The notes under the pieces are model-generated. The model did no database searches, was not told the origin of the DNA, and worked only from the letters and a program-made list of their open reading frames with translations. This document shows positions 1-13,533 of a DNA stretch of 64,000 bases, in pieces. Location of the stretch: NCBI GenBank assembly GCA_013407085.1, contig JACCGJ010001734.1:1-64000 (forward strand). Direction: 5' to 3'. Source of the DNA: Atriophallophorus winterbourni. Taxonomy: Eukaryota; Platyhelminthes; Trematoda; Plagiorchiida; Microphallidae. The position numbers were made by a program, and so were the translations under genes. The stretch's first letter is position 1. Every line of letters starts with the position of its first letter.

Positions 1-529
1 CGCGCAATTTCCATGTCAGTAGTATATTCTGCTAAAAATTAAAATTCTGTTTAAGGTGTTTCATACCATTATTTGATTTACAAAAGTGAGTTTTGAAATA
101 AAATACTGAAATTTCATCGTCTCTATAACATAACAAATTGTTTAGAATAAAAAAACTTTCGAATTTATATAAATAAATATTATGCAAGCATCATCAAAAG
201 CTACACCTATAGTGATTTGAAACCATGTCTCTAAACTTGGGGTGCAGATACGATGACTTAATCAATGAAGATTAAAATCTAGAAGAAAATGTCATTTTAA
301 TAAGCTTTAAATCTACGATTTATCATACTAGTTTCGAAAAAAGGAAATACTAAATTTCTTGCATATTGCGCGAGAAGGTGTAGCCGGTCTTTCACAATCT
401 AATTTTCACTGAAATAATTTTATCTATACCGAAGTGTTGATAATCGGTTCCACTTAACTATAATTAGATCCATAGCACATTAAATTTCTCACCTGAAAAA
501 TATCTTATTTTGGGTTTTATGCGTCTGCG
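1..529. other. No recognisable feature
   Basis: A+T-rich sequence with no long reading frame, no tRNA-like fold and no repeat that I could match elsewhere in the window. Confidence 0.5.
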
Positions 530-2150
530 TTGACTACTGCTTTGGATGAAAAACGGTCAGTGTTCTGGTAGATTAAACAAATGCCAACCGATGAAACTTA
601 CGACTTTTTAGAGCAGCAGACTGCTGGGCGATGTGCATCTGACTATTGATCTTAAATTAACCTCAGTACAAAATAGCTGCGGATATCGGTATTAAGCCTT
701 GGTCGAAACAAACTTGAACCGGCTCCTAATAATTCAGTATCTAATAGCCCGATGTTTGAAAAATTCGACATATGGAAACATGGGTAGAGCACTTCTTATC
801 CCTCTACATGGAGGACAGCACGTTTTTACCGTATGAAATTGAAAATAGTGATCATTTGTTTATAACAGAACACCTAGAGCCTCCAAGTACTCTTTATGAG
901 GATAATAAAGCAATTGACCGCTCAGCGATTATGTAGGCCTTTAGTGACGACCGAATTACAGCCACTTCACTCTACGTATCTTCATTAATAATTGGTGGAG
1001 TGTGCCCCACAAAAGATTCGAGACACTAAGATCATCAAACAATTCAGTAATAAAGGTAATCAAGGCGACTGCAACAATTACCAAGGAATCAATCTTCTGA
1101 ATGTTATAGGTTAGTAGTTTTGTAAATTTTTACGGAGGCGGCTACAAGAATTAGCTGATAGGTTTTAGTCAGTATCTCAATGTGGTTTCTCCAGGGGAAT
1201 TTCAAACTTTGACACCAAATTCTCTCTGACAAACCTCATGAATAGTGGCAGAAAAAGTGCCAGCCATTAAAAGCTGTTCTCATTGGTTAAACTAGGGAAT
1301 TCTAATAGGTCAGCAGGGGTCTTTTCACGAGGTTTGATTTTTTAATCTCTTTTCCAATCTTGAATGAAGTACTCAGTTCAATTTCACGGTTGCAGTTCAG
1401 AAACCTTCAAAATTCGCGAAGACGTCAAACAAGGATTTCTTCATGCTCCTACGATTTTCGGCATTTCTTTCGTTTCTTCTGAAGCACGATTTTAGGACGA
1501 GAACAAGAGGAAATTACTTACATACACCAAGAGATGGCAAACTTTTCAACCTGAACGGGATAAAGCACAATCTGAGGTGCGGGATGTGCTAATGCATGAT
1601 CTACTGTTTGCTGATGATGCAGTCAATATTACTCACTCGCGGGAGCTTCTCAAGTCGCTAATGAACTGTTTTTCGTTGGAATATCAAGACTTTGGACTGA
1701 CAATCAGCAGTCTTCGATCGAGAGACACTATTGACTCCTTACATCACTTTTTATAACTGACCGCTTGAAGCAGCCCATGGTTTCACATACCTTAGTTCAA
1801 CCGTTGCTGATAACCTTTAGCTAGACATCGCGATTTATAAGTGCAGTAAAGCAGCTGACATCCCTTCCGGTTTGAACCTTTATCTCTGAACAACCGAAAT
1901 TTGACTGTATACAGTGCGTGTACATCAAATGTTTAACTGTATCGCAGCGAAACCTGGACCATCACTGCGATACATGAACAGAAACTGAATGTTTTCCGTT
2001 TAAAGAGCATCAGCCAATCTTCTACATTATGTGGATGAAAAAAGCACCGAATTCTAAAGTGCTATCTGAAGTTGATCAACAAAGCATGTTTACCGACCTG
2101 CTCAGGACAAAATGGAACAAATCTCAAGCAGTTCGGCCAAACATAATTAT
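530..2150 (+). pseudogene. Decayed RTE-type LINE, reverse transcriptase part
   Basis: The plus strand encodes, with many stops and frameshifts, pieces of an RTE-clade reverse transcriptase. Around 1040-1110 it reads GDCNNYQGINLLN, which matches the RT start typical of RTE elements, and near 1590-1640 it reads HDLLFADDAV, the catalytic FADD box. The same order of blocks, with about 70-80% identity by eye, occurs at 18.1-19.5 kb in the second copy. The 5' endonuclease and the 3' zinc-binding tail are not visible here, so this is a truncated and dead copy. Confidence 0.8.
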
Positions 2151-2159
2151 TTGCGGATT

Positions 2160-2769
2160 TGATAATGTCCCTTGCAATTGCAGTTCGTTATAAACAATGC
2201 TAGTGATTACTGACATATGTGTACATGTAGGTTCGCGGGACCCCAATTTTGAATAAAAAACAAGCACAAACTACGCTAGCGCATCATCACACGTTTTGGA
2301 TTGTGTTTGAATGCTTTTATCTATTCTGAAGCGTTTGGAGTAACTATTAACATCATTATTATTTTTTCCAAGCGATTCGAAGAGACAACTTCAAAGGTAA
2401 CCTAGATACTTGCTAAAGCATTCGATTTAAAACTTTGGATTTTTAACCTCGCCGATTCTATACATGACGAAAAAATTTATCTTCGATTATCTTATAATGA
2501 AAGGCATTAATTCTGTCCATTATTGCATTTTACATTGCGGTTAATATTCGAATTGACACCTGAACCGTTATCAAAACCTCGAAAGACTGTCGTGTCAGTT
2601 AATAGATTCGTTTTAATTAGTTTTCAGTAAACAAATCATTTATTTCAACATTTATTTCTTGAATAAAATTAATCAAAAATGCATGGGAATTTCTTAATGG
2701 CCAGTCGATCATTGTTCTTTTTCGCTTCTAACTATACAAATTGAAGAAACTCTTATTGTCACGCGAAAA
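2160..2769. other. No recognisable feature
   Basis: A+T-rich intergenic sequence. I see no coding segment or repeat with a match elsewhere in the window. Confidence 0.5.
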
Positions 2770-2997
2770 ATGAACGGTCATCCACACATTCACACAACAA
2801 GAAGGACTGGATATTTTGGTACAAATTATCCTGAAACCAAATTGACGGTGCGAAATGTACTTGCTTGTTATTCGATGCCTGTCAATTCGACACCATGTGT
2901 CACTTCTAGTTACAAAGCGAGAGTTACACGGGATTCTCTAGATGTTCACGTGGATGCCATCAATATGCATCAGGATAAACCTTATGGTGTTGTTTGA
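2770..2997 (+). CDS. Possible small orphan gene, 75 residues
   Basis: An uninterrupted ATG-to-TGA frame of 75 codons, starting MNGHPHIHTTRRTGYFGTNY and ending DKPYGVV. The composition looks protein-like (mixed polar and aromatic residues, no low complexity) and is unlike the Asn/Ile/Phe-rich chance frames around it. I see no signal peptide, membrane segment or known motif, and I do not recognise the family. It could be one exon of a longer gene or a chance frame in sequence that is not obviously a repeat. No splice partners or poly(A) signal were convincingly found. Confidence 0.25.
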   Translation: MNGHPHIHTTRRTGYFGTNYPETKLTVRNVLACYSMPVNSTPCVTSSYKARVTRDSLDVHVDAINMHQDKPYGVV

Positions 2998-5900
2998 GTA
3001 TATAACAACTGCATACTAAATGAGACCATTAGTTTCAATTCTGAATATTTGTTTACAAATTCGAAAGTTTAGAAATTTTATTAATGGAGAGCCATCAGCC
3101 TAATAAATTAACACAAAGTTCCGATTGTTCAATTGAAGCAAATTTAAAATCAATGGTTTGACAAATTTGCATACAGTTTCAATGTAAATTTGTTGAATAT
3201 TATTCATTGTTTTACATACCAGACAGTGTCATTCTAATTTTCATGTTTGTTCAATGGTTAACAACGTTTTGCGAACTTCATTGGAACGATTTCCTAGTAA
3301 CTGTCAAACGACCGTAACCATTAAATTTAAATTGATCTGTATAATTTTAGCGATTGTTGTATCAAATGAAGTAATGAAAATATTTCTTTCGTGTGCGTTT
3401 AGCTCATGTCGCGTTTGTGCCGGACACTACAAGTATGTTTAGTTTACCGCCAAATATCAATAATAAGTTTGACTGAATTATCGGTGAACAAGCTGATTTT
3501 CGTACACTCTTTATCAATTTCCACTCTACAGTGTCAATCTACATACAAGTGCGCAGACGTTTTTTCAAATATGGTTACAGTTTTTTTACAATAATTGTTC
3601 CAAACTTTGACTGAGTATGCAATGCATTGTATTTAAAAATACCGCTGTTTTAATTACCATGGATCGCATAATAAAACATTTAATTCAAATTTCCCCAAAA
3701 TGTAACTCTCTTTTCTCCCATTTTACTTTGTGGAACTACTTTATTTGTCACTCCAGGTAACGTATGATGGAGATCCAGTACATAGTGTAAGTAAGCCATA
3801 ATTGAACAGGACTAACATTATAAATATATTTCGCACACGCAATAATAAATGCAGATAATTATTATTTGTATAAATGTAAAGAGTTTCGCAGATAAATTAA
3901 CATTTCATTTTAGTAATAGTTTACAAACATCTTAATCAACATTCGCATATGTCTGTGTATTGTGAAGATCGCTAATATCGAAATATCAATTTGAATATTT
4001 TAGACACCAATTGACGTCACCTATTGGGTTATACGATCGTTGCATCAAAACCAAGTAAATCACATTAAATTATTTCAGCTGTTTTTCATTTGGTAATTTC
4101 CACTGCTGAGTATATGTTTACGCTCCGTTCACAGTTGAATGTCTACAACAATTATTTTTTTGACGTGAGTCCTTATTTTCAGTCGAAAAAGATCACTCCG
4201 TTTTTGTATATTCCATATGGGTAAACGTGAACCAAACAATTTTGACAAATGGGTTAAATGAATCTAAATGAGAGTCGTGTAGAAATTTGAAAATCACTTG
4301 CTGTTAGTAAAGTTTCAATATTATATGTAGTACTGTATATGATCCATATTATTCCTTAAATGTTTGAGCAAATAACACGAATCTGTTATTTAATTGATAA
4401 GCGTGCAAATACAGACACTTGCACAAGATTAATTGTGTAAACGCTGATAAAATATTTTTTATTAGATTGAACTGGATGATATTTCTGGTTTAGTCATGCG
4501 CATGCCCACTACGATAAAATAAGATGCGGTTGTCTAGTATAACACTTAATCAGTAGTAATAAGCAGTCAGGAAATATCAGTCAAAATGATGTGAAATGTT
4601 GCTGAATGACTAGGAACAAAATCAGTCGATAAATTCGTTGTTTTAATCATCTGTGTAGTTCGATACACTTTAAAACTCGAAGGATGAAATATATTTTGTG
4701 CTAAAAATATTTTTTGAAGCAGTGCATGGAAATAGACATGGTTAAGTCTAATTTACAAGATTTGTAATTTAGTAAAAACCATATCTAGTTAGCAATCTAT
4801 ATTTTCGTATGAGAACTGAGCAAAATTCATTTTGTAAAACAATTTCCAGCAATTAGGAAAAGAACGGGCAGAAACACAAGTGAGTGTTACAATTTCTAAA
4901 CAGAAATCATCCCTGGAAGTAGTTTTGTAACATTTTCGCGCAATAATTATTCATATTTGAACTCTTATGGATGCCACCGAACGTTTAAATAACACATTAT
5001 TATTTACACTTACCAATCTTTCTTATATTTTTATTAATTTCCATTTTTCCTCGAAATATTTAGATATAAATTTTGTTTTCCAGCCGCCTGTGTATTATAC
5101 AGTGAGTGATATGGTCAAGAAATTCTGTAGAAATTTCCTCTCACATTTCATTATCGCTAAATTCATTAGAATTTGTCAACGCGGTGAAATCAATAGCACA
5201 AGTGTTATTTGAAGATATTCAAATATTCGATTAAATAATTATTGTAATTTATCATTTATAATTCGTTATTTCTAATTTATTAGCCCACGTATAATATTCG
5301 GAGAGCTTTCATTGTGAGTACATCAACAATTAATACTTTGTGCCTTCGAATGTTATTTCTCACATTTTGCTAAATGTCACTCTATTTATTGCACTATATT
5401 GCCTCAAACTATAAATGGACCATTTTAACGCCGAAAAAGTATTTCTACACTCATGTTTACAAAATTGAAACGAATAAATATATACCTATGTTCTATAACA
5501 TTTCTGAAACAAGCCTAGGTGGAATACTGCAGTTCTCTCTGAGAATGCTGGAAACGTTGAGAAGTTCGCAAACTATTGTGGTGCGTGTGGGTGAGAGGTT
5601 GGAAATGATTGCGTTAGGCCATTTAAGGTTAATGATTGGCAGCTGGCGTACATTTCTGGTCTCTTATCAAAACATACGGGTCATTGGTCTAATTAGAAGC
5701 ACTTTACTCTCCTTGGTTCACAGCCAATTGAACAATGCGTCCTGATGCATGACAGAGGTTCAACTCTGATCGCGTTCTTCCAAGAATCCACAAAACATGG
5801 CAAAGCCGATTGGTCTGACTTGCATATTACGCGCCAGAAATAAAACATTAGTTTAGTCTGATTTCTGTTGTCTCGAAAGCCGCAGTTATTGGGAATTGGC

Positions 5901-7764
5901 TCCCAAGTATGAAAGAAGAAATTATCCCGATATATCAAACTGTAATTTAACAGGACGATTGGCGAAAAAGATTTACTGAAACACTTTCCTAGCAAAAAAT
6001 TAGCTTGGAAAATATTTCGTTTTTATGTATTTGTCAAATTGGTGTCAACGATTATTTTATATATTGTCTTGGCGTTATTTAAAACAAATTTAAAACTATA
6101 TTGAGCTCGCTCCTGGTGAATTTCTTTAATCCGTTTCAATATCTATTATTGCATTTCAAATCTTATCAAACATTTCCATTGAGCCAAACCATCATATCTT
6201 TTTTAAACAGTGTGAAATACTAAAAATGTCAGTGCATATAGAATGACCGTTTGATAGACTCGCTAAATTTATATGTTTGAATTGGTCCTCCCGGTAAATG
6301 ATAAGCCCAAAAGATTATATACATCAATTCACGTACTCCCTTTAAATAAATCAACGTGAATTAAAGACACGGACAATAAGGTTTCGAGGAACTATATAAA
6401 TATTAGCACCAATAAGATCGATTTGCTGAAATTTGTATTTTAAACGAAGCGTATTTCATTAAGGTTGGGAGCGGACATATGCCTCCAACATTCGTGAGTC
6501 AAAAAATTCATTAACCTGATTAAATATGGCTTGTTTCATGTATTCTTTGTTTATATGTGATTATTGACCATGTTGTAGTACGAAGCCTTGTTGAATCCTC
6601 CGAACTATGTGAGTTGCATATATTGAACTCGTCGATAATAAATGACAGCTTAATCCGCACACTTAAATATGACACTCAGCAAATATGATCAAGCTCTTCA
6701 AAATTTTCGCATTTTAAATTCAGTTTAAGCGAAGAGTAATGAGAATATATCGAACATTTCAAATCTTAATCAAACTGCATGCAAATGAGCTGCTTTTATA
6801 TTTTTAAGATTAACTTATAACCATCATTTCTGTGTAAGCGATGCAGAATTTTTCTTCGGAAAAATCTACAGAACTTCATCGTGGCTGTCAACCGTTATTT
6901 CTTTAAAATATTTTTATTAAAAAATTTTGTCACAACTGTGAGAAAGTTAGAAAACAAAGTATTCATGACAGAAGATATATTCAGTTATCATGCCTTTTGA
7001 ATTATTTGGCTGAAAAAATGAATTTGAGGTCGACATATATGTGAAAAATTAAATGATATACAAAAGTACTAATACAGAGTAACATGAAATCGAAATGGTG
7101 TCGTCGCCTTAGCAATCGATTGGAATAGGTTTTGGACACATCGTGTATTCATAATGCAAAGAAAGTTGAGTGCAATCGGTTAGAGGATGTTTTGGGTAAG
7201 GCACCTTTATCTAGCTCCACAGAATCAACTGTAAGTACAGTTCGGGTGTTTACATGTGGGAGACTTCTAGGGAAATTCATATTTGTATCAAAAACACCGA
7301 TAGCGTGTCCAGCGACAGCCCCGGAATGCGAGGGAATATCAATCCCTTATTCGTAATTACGCCATGGTAAAGCAAGTTTTAGATACGGGCCACAGCGTTG
7401 GTTTAGACAATGTAAAAATATAAATACACTGTATTAAACCGTATAGCAAACTCCTAAATGCTGAGTCGTTCCACCTCATACCTACTAGTTAATTAGATTC
7501 ATCTTTTTCTTTAAAATTAGTTTAATTATAGCACCGTTAGTTATGCGCGTTTACGCATGTGTGCCACTGTGTCAACCGACCTTGACCGTGTTCACTTTCA
7601 TTAGATTGATGTGGTTACACACTAGCAGGTAAATCGACCACTGATCCTGGTCATGCGTACGAGACGTGACACACCGTTGGCATACTATAGACTGTTCAGT
7701 GGTGATGGTAAATCAGTGGTGGTGAGTTGACTGCTACTTAGTCATGTTCCCTCTCCTGACTATC
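2998..7764. other. Intergenic, no gene seen
   Basis: Mostly A+T-rich sequence with only short chance frames. A more G+C-rich patch at about 5560-5880 resembles a patch at 9590-9800. Both have GGTTGGAAATGA or GGCTGGAAATGA, then an AATCCAC/AATCCCA block, then a CCGATTGGTC/CCGGTTGGTC block. They are therefore probably two diverged copies of one unidentified repeat. Confidence 0.4.
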
Positions 7765-7812
7765 ACCCTTAGTCTGACGAAGTTTCTGTGTCAAATGTGA
7801 AACGTTACCCTA
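7765..7812 (+). repeat. Recurrent TCTGACGAAG...GAAACGTTA motif, copy 1
   Basis: Contains TCTGACGAAG, then CTGTGTCA, then GAAACGTTACC. The same arrangement occurs at about 29893-29930 on the plus strand and about 44205-44260 on the minus strand. It contains CTGACGA and GAAA as in a hammerhead core, but the sequence between them does not form a proper stem II. I treat it as part of an unidentified repeat. Confidence 0.45.
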
Positions 7813-8754
7813 CACCTGCTCTAACCGATTGCACGCACATTTCTTTGCACAGTGTAGTGTCCTCTTTGTTGTTGCGTTGAGAAATATACCGGAGCAGTTA
7901 AATATAAGGAACAAATAGTTTCTAGAACAGGGAATTTTCCTGTTACATAGAGGTGAAGAAACAGCTGAGCTATTAAATTTGGATCATGTCCTCGGAGAAG
8001 ATACCACAAGAAAAATCAACAATTATTACAAAATAACTAAAATGTGTTCCGGGCCAATATTTTTAATCGAGGTTGAATCCAGCAGCATTTACCACAAGTC
8101 ACTAAACGTTCCAAAAGAATGATTTTACCATTTTCACTGATTTATGAGCATCGAATTTCCAAAGCAAACTGATTTGTAGGCGATAGTCGTTTGATTTCGT
8201 ACTTCCACTTATTAGTAGAAGCTGTCCCGCCAGGCCACATAGGGATGGGACTGCACATCATGAGCTCAATTTTTTCGCAGTTTTAATGCGGCCCTTCCCT
8301 TACGTGTATTTTGAAAATTGGAGCTTAATTCCCAAACCACTCCGACTGGCAACCTCAGTGGGTTGAATTTAAATTAATCAGAATTTTTATTTGAGAATCG
8401 AACGCGCATTTTATTGTAAAATGCTTATATGTGTGCATTTTAATCCATAGTCACTAAATATTCTATAGGATGCAGATCGTTCTGCTATTTAAACGAGTAT
8501 ATCCACCAACTTTTTCAGGTTAATGAAAGCATATTACCCAGCTATGTGAGTCACATCGTTTCAAGTAAACATTTCATTGTCAGTTAACCATTATTCTGAT
8601 TATGTTCTTGCATTCTTACAAAAAACTTACACTATTCCTTCAGAATCAGTCGTGTTACTGTTTCGGTCTCACAAATCATGGTCACACAAATACCAGGGTT
8701 ATGTGAGAGGCTGTTGATTGTATTTTCAGCCTCAATAAGTCGAATTTGAATGAT

Positions 8755-9240
8755 AAACATCTTTATTGGGACATCAAGAAGCATTTGAATGAGAAATGCG
8801 TATTTACATGCATTTCCATCACACACACACAACTCAACAAGTCTTGTGGTTTTTGCTCTCGTTAGTTACAGACAGTACGAACAAAATTAGTTGGCTCATA
8901 AAATCGGAAAAATTGTAAAGATTTGAGCATGTAAGCCAGTGTTGGATGAGAACGGTGAGACTAACCTGTTTAATTACATGTGCTATTACAAATATGGATT
9001 GAAATAAACGCATGGTCTTAGAACGAAAATTCGTATATGAAAATATTTTCATCACAAACGTACCGAGCTGTTTGCACTCATTATGTAAGGACAGTTCGAT
9101 CACTATCATCATGCCTTAAAATTGTTGAAAAAGTGTTTACAATTAGAGTCTATAGTTCACTTTTGAATAAAGCTAATAAGACCAGCCTGTGTGGCGACAT
9201 TTGTTTGAACAGGTTGGACGTACCAGCTCGCATTGTTTTG
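8755..9240 (-). repeat. Degenerate copies of the hammerhead repeat (copy H)
   Basis: Two diverged minus-strand pieces of the approximately 245-bp repeat. The first (about 8755-8985) has TTTACATGCATTTCCATCAC and, downstream, a stretch like GTAAGCCAGTGTTGG...GAGACTAACCTGTTTAATTACATG. The second (about 9035-9235) has TTTTCATCACAAACG followed by GCTGTTTGCACTC. The ribozyme core is badly eroded in both. Confidence 0.55.
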
Positions 9241-9579
9241 TAATCAATTAAATTCATCTGGAAATTCTTTACCCAACGAAACCTTTTAAGCTAAATCTAT
9301 CATGATTCCATGAAATGTTATTAAGACGTAATGATCAAAGTATTCCTCAGTATTTAAAGTTCTAAATCGTCAAGTGATTTGTAGTGCATGTCTCGAAAAA
9401 CGTCAAACATTTAAATTATTTATTGATTCTCGAACCAAAATTATTATTAATAATAATTTGTATGAATATGCAATCAAATTAATATAATTATGCTGAATAA
9501 ATCAGGAGGATTACATGCGAATGAGGGTAAGTTGAAATTTTTGCATTTTTCGAATGTCTTACTCTAAACAAGTGACTCA

Positions 9580-9800
9580 TCATTGTGTGGTCGTATTGTA
9601 ACGGGTTGTGATGAACGGCTGGAAATGACAGCTAACGAATGTGGCCCATTATTGTTACATCCGGTTCATGGATCCAATACTAACCACGTCCTGCGCAGCG
9701 ACTCGCTTCATCCCGGGACCAACCTGTCCAACATTGACTGCGTTCACTCACGAATCCCAAAACACAACGGAAACCGGTTGGTCAAAGACGATGGTTACGC
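9580..9800. repeat. Unidentified repeat resembling 5560-5880
   Basis: Shares several short blocks in the same order with 5560-5880 (GGCTGGAAATGA, GTGGCCCATT, GAATCCCAAAACACAACGG, CCGGTTGGTC) and has higher G+C than its surroundings. No protein domain was recognised. Confidence 0.35.
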
Positions 9801-9839
9801 AAAAGACGAATGAAAAATTTGTCTAAGTTATAAAGGCAA

Positions 9840-11364
9840 ATCCGGGTTGTTACCTCGATCTGATTAAACAGTCGATTTCGTATCAACGCGAACACTTTAA
9901 GCCCTCGCCACGCAGACAAGTGTGGGCGAAATGGATAAATTGCATATAATTTGTTTGAGGCTAACGTTGTACATATTCTCATACTTCTAAAAATACAGTC
10001 GCCGGTGCCGTTCTAAAGCAATTCTTATGAAACTCGGAATATTAGGGTTTCACAACTGTCGTCGTCGGTATTTTCGGTGCTTCCTGCTTTTGTGTTGTGC
10101 TGTAGGCTGATGTTCTGCATATCATTCGTGATCAGCACTCATCGCTAATGAACATCACAGTTCCACATTATGAACTATGTTTCAATTTTATCTAAAAGTA
10201 ATATAATTCAAGATTCAAGATTTATGTTTGAAAAAAAGCAATTAAAATTAGAATAAACACTGTTTCGAATTATAGGAACAAATGAATATATATATATATC
10301 ATCGCCCGAAACTGAATGGTCTAGAGTGCCGTTGGCGTACGATTTCGTTGTTTGTGTCGGGTTTACGTGTTCTTTAGTTTGATATATGCGCTAGCAACGG
10401 GAAGTCACGTTGGTGGGGTCATGATCGTCTACTTTTTTCGGGTTTTCTTTTGCTGTGCGATAGCTTCCTCAATTGCCAATAGAAAACTATCATTTATTGC
10501 CAGTTTGAGTTCAAAATACACTGGTTCCATGCGAGCTTCTTACTAGGAAATGGGGTAAAGTTCGATATTTTGAAACATAAATCAAGGTTGACGATTCTCG
10601 CCCCTGAGCTCACTCCTCAATTATCTTTGTCTACAGTTGGTGGGTCGCAGAGGCCTCGCGAACTGTGTTTGCTTTCGGAGCTGATGTAGCAAATCTTCAC
10701 AATAAAATCGTCTTTCATTATATTTATCGCTCCCTTCGTCAAGGTTGTATTGCAGCCAGAGGCGACATGATAGGTCACAACACGTGTCTTAGCAGTTAGT
10801 CCTTTCGTACAGGTTTGCACTTTTGTCTTACGGTTTTCTGACTCATCGTTTCGCGTTATTATGCGGTCGAGTGTGTTTATGTGTCCAAGTTAACTGTGCG
10901 AGACAATACTTTGTGTAGGTAGTGCAATTACGATCGCTGTTTTCCAATGAGATGAACTCGACGCAATGTTATGCTAAGGTCGAACCCACAAAAATGATAT
11001 CGAAAATGCTGAACTTCACAATCGAGAAAAAAATGTTGAGTTCTTTCGAGTGGATGTAAATTCAACAGTATGCGTCAAAGATTTTTTCCATTTTTCACGC
11101 TCGCATTTTAGGGTGAAATTTATCCTGATTAGTTAACATCAAGCTGTGTTTCTTTCATTGAGCAAGGATCGTATAATCCGATAGATCTTGACTAGGCGAT
11201 CATACACTATTTAAATAATCCGTGTATGACTTGGGAACGCGTAGTATTTCGCGAAAGTGACAGTGCACGAATTTAATTCCGCCGATCACGCGCGCTACGT
11301 GACAAGTACAATGACTTTGATAGACAATATATTTTAAAATTACCACCTAAAATATGATCAAAAA
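9840..11364. other. Intergenic, no gene identified
   Basis: Contains moderately G+C-rich stretches (10.3-10.9 kb) with short frames on both strands that might be eroded retroelement. I could not match them to a named domain. Confidence 0.35.
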
Positions 11365-11610
11365 ATTTTATTTGCATGCATTTTCATCACACACACACCA
11401 CAACCGGTTTCGTGCTGTTTGCACTCGTTCGGTAAAGTCGGTAGGATCAGGATCCGCATGTGCTTGAAACAGTAGAAGAATGGTAAACAATTGCGCTTAT
11501 ATGCCACTGTAATATATTGTTGGTAAGACCAACCTGTTCAATCACATGAGGCCTTTGTCATGAATTCAAACCCAGTCCACAGTAGCATACAAGCGCAACT
11601 TAATTACCAT
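11365..11610 (-). repeat. Hammerhead-ribozyme repeat, subfamily 2 (copy E)
   Basis: Read on the minus strand, 11435 to 11397 gives CCGAACGA, then GUGC-AAACA-GCAC (a perfect 4-bp stem II), then GAAA, then the palindrome ACCGGU, then U, then GUGG. This is a hammerhead core in which the catalytic CUGACGA is damaged (CCGAACGA). The rest matches the repeat body: TTTGCATGCATTTTCATCAC on one side, and the TGCGCTTATATGCCACTGT and ACCAACCTGTTCAATCACATG blocks on the other. The last part, from about 11560, runs in the opposite orientation, giving a head-to-head arrangement. Confidence 0.75.
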
Positions 11611-13286
11611 CTGAAATATGTTTTAAAGCAATTCTGATTATCAACAAAACACGCAATATTGAAAACGGAACATCCGCAAAAAACTACGACATCAGAGCAA
11701 TCTGTTCATCGATTCATATCAAATTATCTTCTAGATTTGAGCTAATTAAAATGTTATGTGAAACACCGACTTGATAACTATAACGGCCTAAAAACGGAAG
11801 GCATATTGTCTACAGTTGCATTCTTTTTAGCATTACCTGAGAGTGAAAAATAAAATATCAGATTTGAGAAGACCCGACAAAATCATCAAAATACTGTAAA
11901 AATACTTTATTCGACCGTTCGGTGTATTGTTATTGACACAACCTTTTAAGCTTAATTAAAAAATCAGTTTGATGCTCCCAACTTTATTCCAGCCACAACA
12001 ACAAGATAGGAGGTAGGTTTTTTCGGCATTAGAAAGCCAGTTTTATTAATTTTTTCTAGCGCATTATTTTTCAAGACCCGTGGCTTCCTAAGCACGAACA
12101 TGAAAAAAAGTTGACACTATCTTTTCGAAAACAAGATAATAAAAATCGTGTGATTGCTATGAGTATTGTTAATCTGGCGCACTTATTTAAATCCAAATCA
12201 AAAAGCAGACATTTATAAATTAAAACCTAGTATTGATGTATTCAGTAAAAGAATGAAAAGGGACAATCGACATTCAGTTAGCGGCCAAGATTCGAATCCT
12301 GACGCGGTTTCGCAATTCATGGCGTGTGCTTACACAGATTTGTACAAAATCATTACACTTTTGTTTATGTCAACCTTCAAACCATACCATAGTAGGTAAA
12401 AAGATTAGTTGATGAAATATCTATGACAGCCTAACACATTGGCTAGAGGTTGAACTGATATTATTCAACGAAACCGGAGATGTGCGTCCAACCCTTTTGT
12501 CGTCCAACAACTTGAAAAGAATTTCTTACTAGTCATCTGTGTAGTGGTATCTCCTTTATTATGAGCTTTTTATCTCTTTTGCAGTATCAGAGTCACTTTG
12601 CTGTTGCTCATTTTTCAAATAATTATAAGAAAATACCAGTCTTTCATAAGTATCTTAACTTATTTAACATGTACGTTTTTATCCCTTTTCAAAACACGGA
12701 ATGTTTGGTGAACGTACTTCGACTATAATCTTTTATTAGGCAAGGTATCATATATACTCTTGCGTTATATCGCGGAAAAAGTAAACTTAGTTCGTATGCA
12801 ATTCATATTTAAATATTTGTGCAACAATGAATGCATAATTGAAATTAAACATAATTTTAATATTTCTTCTTTTTAGCAGGTCGGCATAAAATAACTTCTT
12901 TCTTTAAATTAGCGTTACATGTTGACGAGTAGAAAATTAGCAAATATAATATTAGTTCAAAATGAATTATTACACATCTATAGTGGGTTATTTGCACTTG
13001 AGCAGGCAAGAGCGAAAAAAATCAAATAGTGAACGCAAAAAATTCAAACAAAGGCAGGTTGTTGTATATGAGAAGTGAAAGAGAGAGTATAATCGCATTA
13101 CTTATAGTTGATATTTGTTACCAAACCATGACAAATGCAATCCAGAACTATATGGTGTGCTATTGAATGTATCATTAATGATTAGGACCTAAAAGGCGAT
13201 TGCTTTATTGGTAAGAGTATATTGAAGTTAAATATTTCGGAGATAATAACTAAACCCATTATGTCTGTAATCACTGGTGGCCCAGT
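11611..13286. other. Intergenic, no gene seen
   Basis: A+T-rich. A TTCGAATCC box near 12290 resembles a tRNA B-box, but no cloverleaf could be built around it. Confidence 0.4.
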
Positions 13287-13533
13287 TGTGAGTAAGAGAG
13301 CATCACAAGCGATAAAAAACTCGTTTATTCGCTGAATGAATGGATATCAAAAAGTCTGTACAGTAAACCATACTCACATTAGGCGCCGGCGCTCAATATT
13401 GATTGTTGCTCGATTGATAGTGCATTCATTTTTCAGACAACACTTCCCCTCCTTAAGAAATTGAACGATTAAACAATGCGTTCAATCCTGAAGATGTTGA
13501 GTCGATTGTCTGTTTTGCTGTGAACATTTTGAC
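13287..13533 (-). mobile_element. 3' end of a gypsy-like LTR element next to the gap
   Basis: On the minus strand an open reading frame from the gap ends at a TAA (KQTIDSTSSGLNALFNRSIS is its tail). It is followed directly by a purine tract, AAGGAGGGGAAG (about 13443-13454), and then TGTTGTCTG, the expected start of a 3' LTR. A putative LTR runs from 13442 down to about 13287 (ends TG...CA, contains GAATAAACGA). Its start differs from the LTR of the element at 51.5-57.0 kb (TGGAAGT), so it is a different family. The LTR end is a guess. Confidence 0.55.

Noticed and set aside
1600..1640. CTGATGATG as a hammerhead core
   Set aside because: It encodes the FADD box of the RTE reverse transcriptase. 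No GAAA or stem II follows.
5374..5745. 123-codon plus-strand frame
   Set aside because: It overlaps an antisense frame and a diverged repeat shared with 9.6 kb; composition changes sharply midway, with no domain.
7765..7812. CTGACGA...GAAAC as a hammerhead ribozyme
   Set aside because: The bases between the two boxes do not pair as stem II in any of the three copies and there is no stem I.
10617..10820. Minus-strand frame with CNTT that might be a retroviral-type protease or gag remnant
   Set aside because: The neighbouring blocks are in the wrong order for gag-protease and no catalytic DSG or DTG is present.
12270..12320. tRNA-like B box (TTCGAATCC) in a possible tRNA or SINE
   Set aside because: No matching A box or cloverleaf arms could be built around it.
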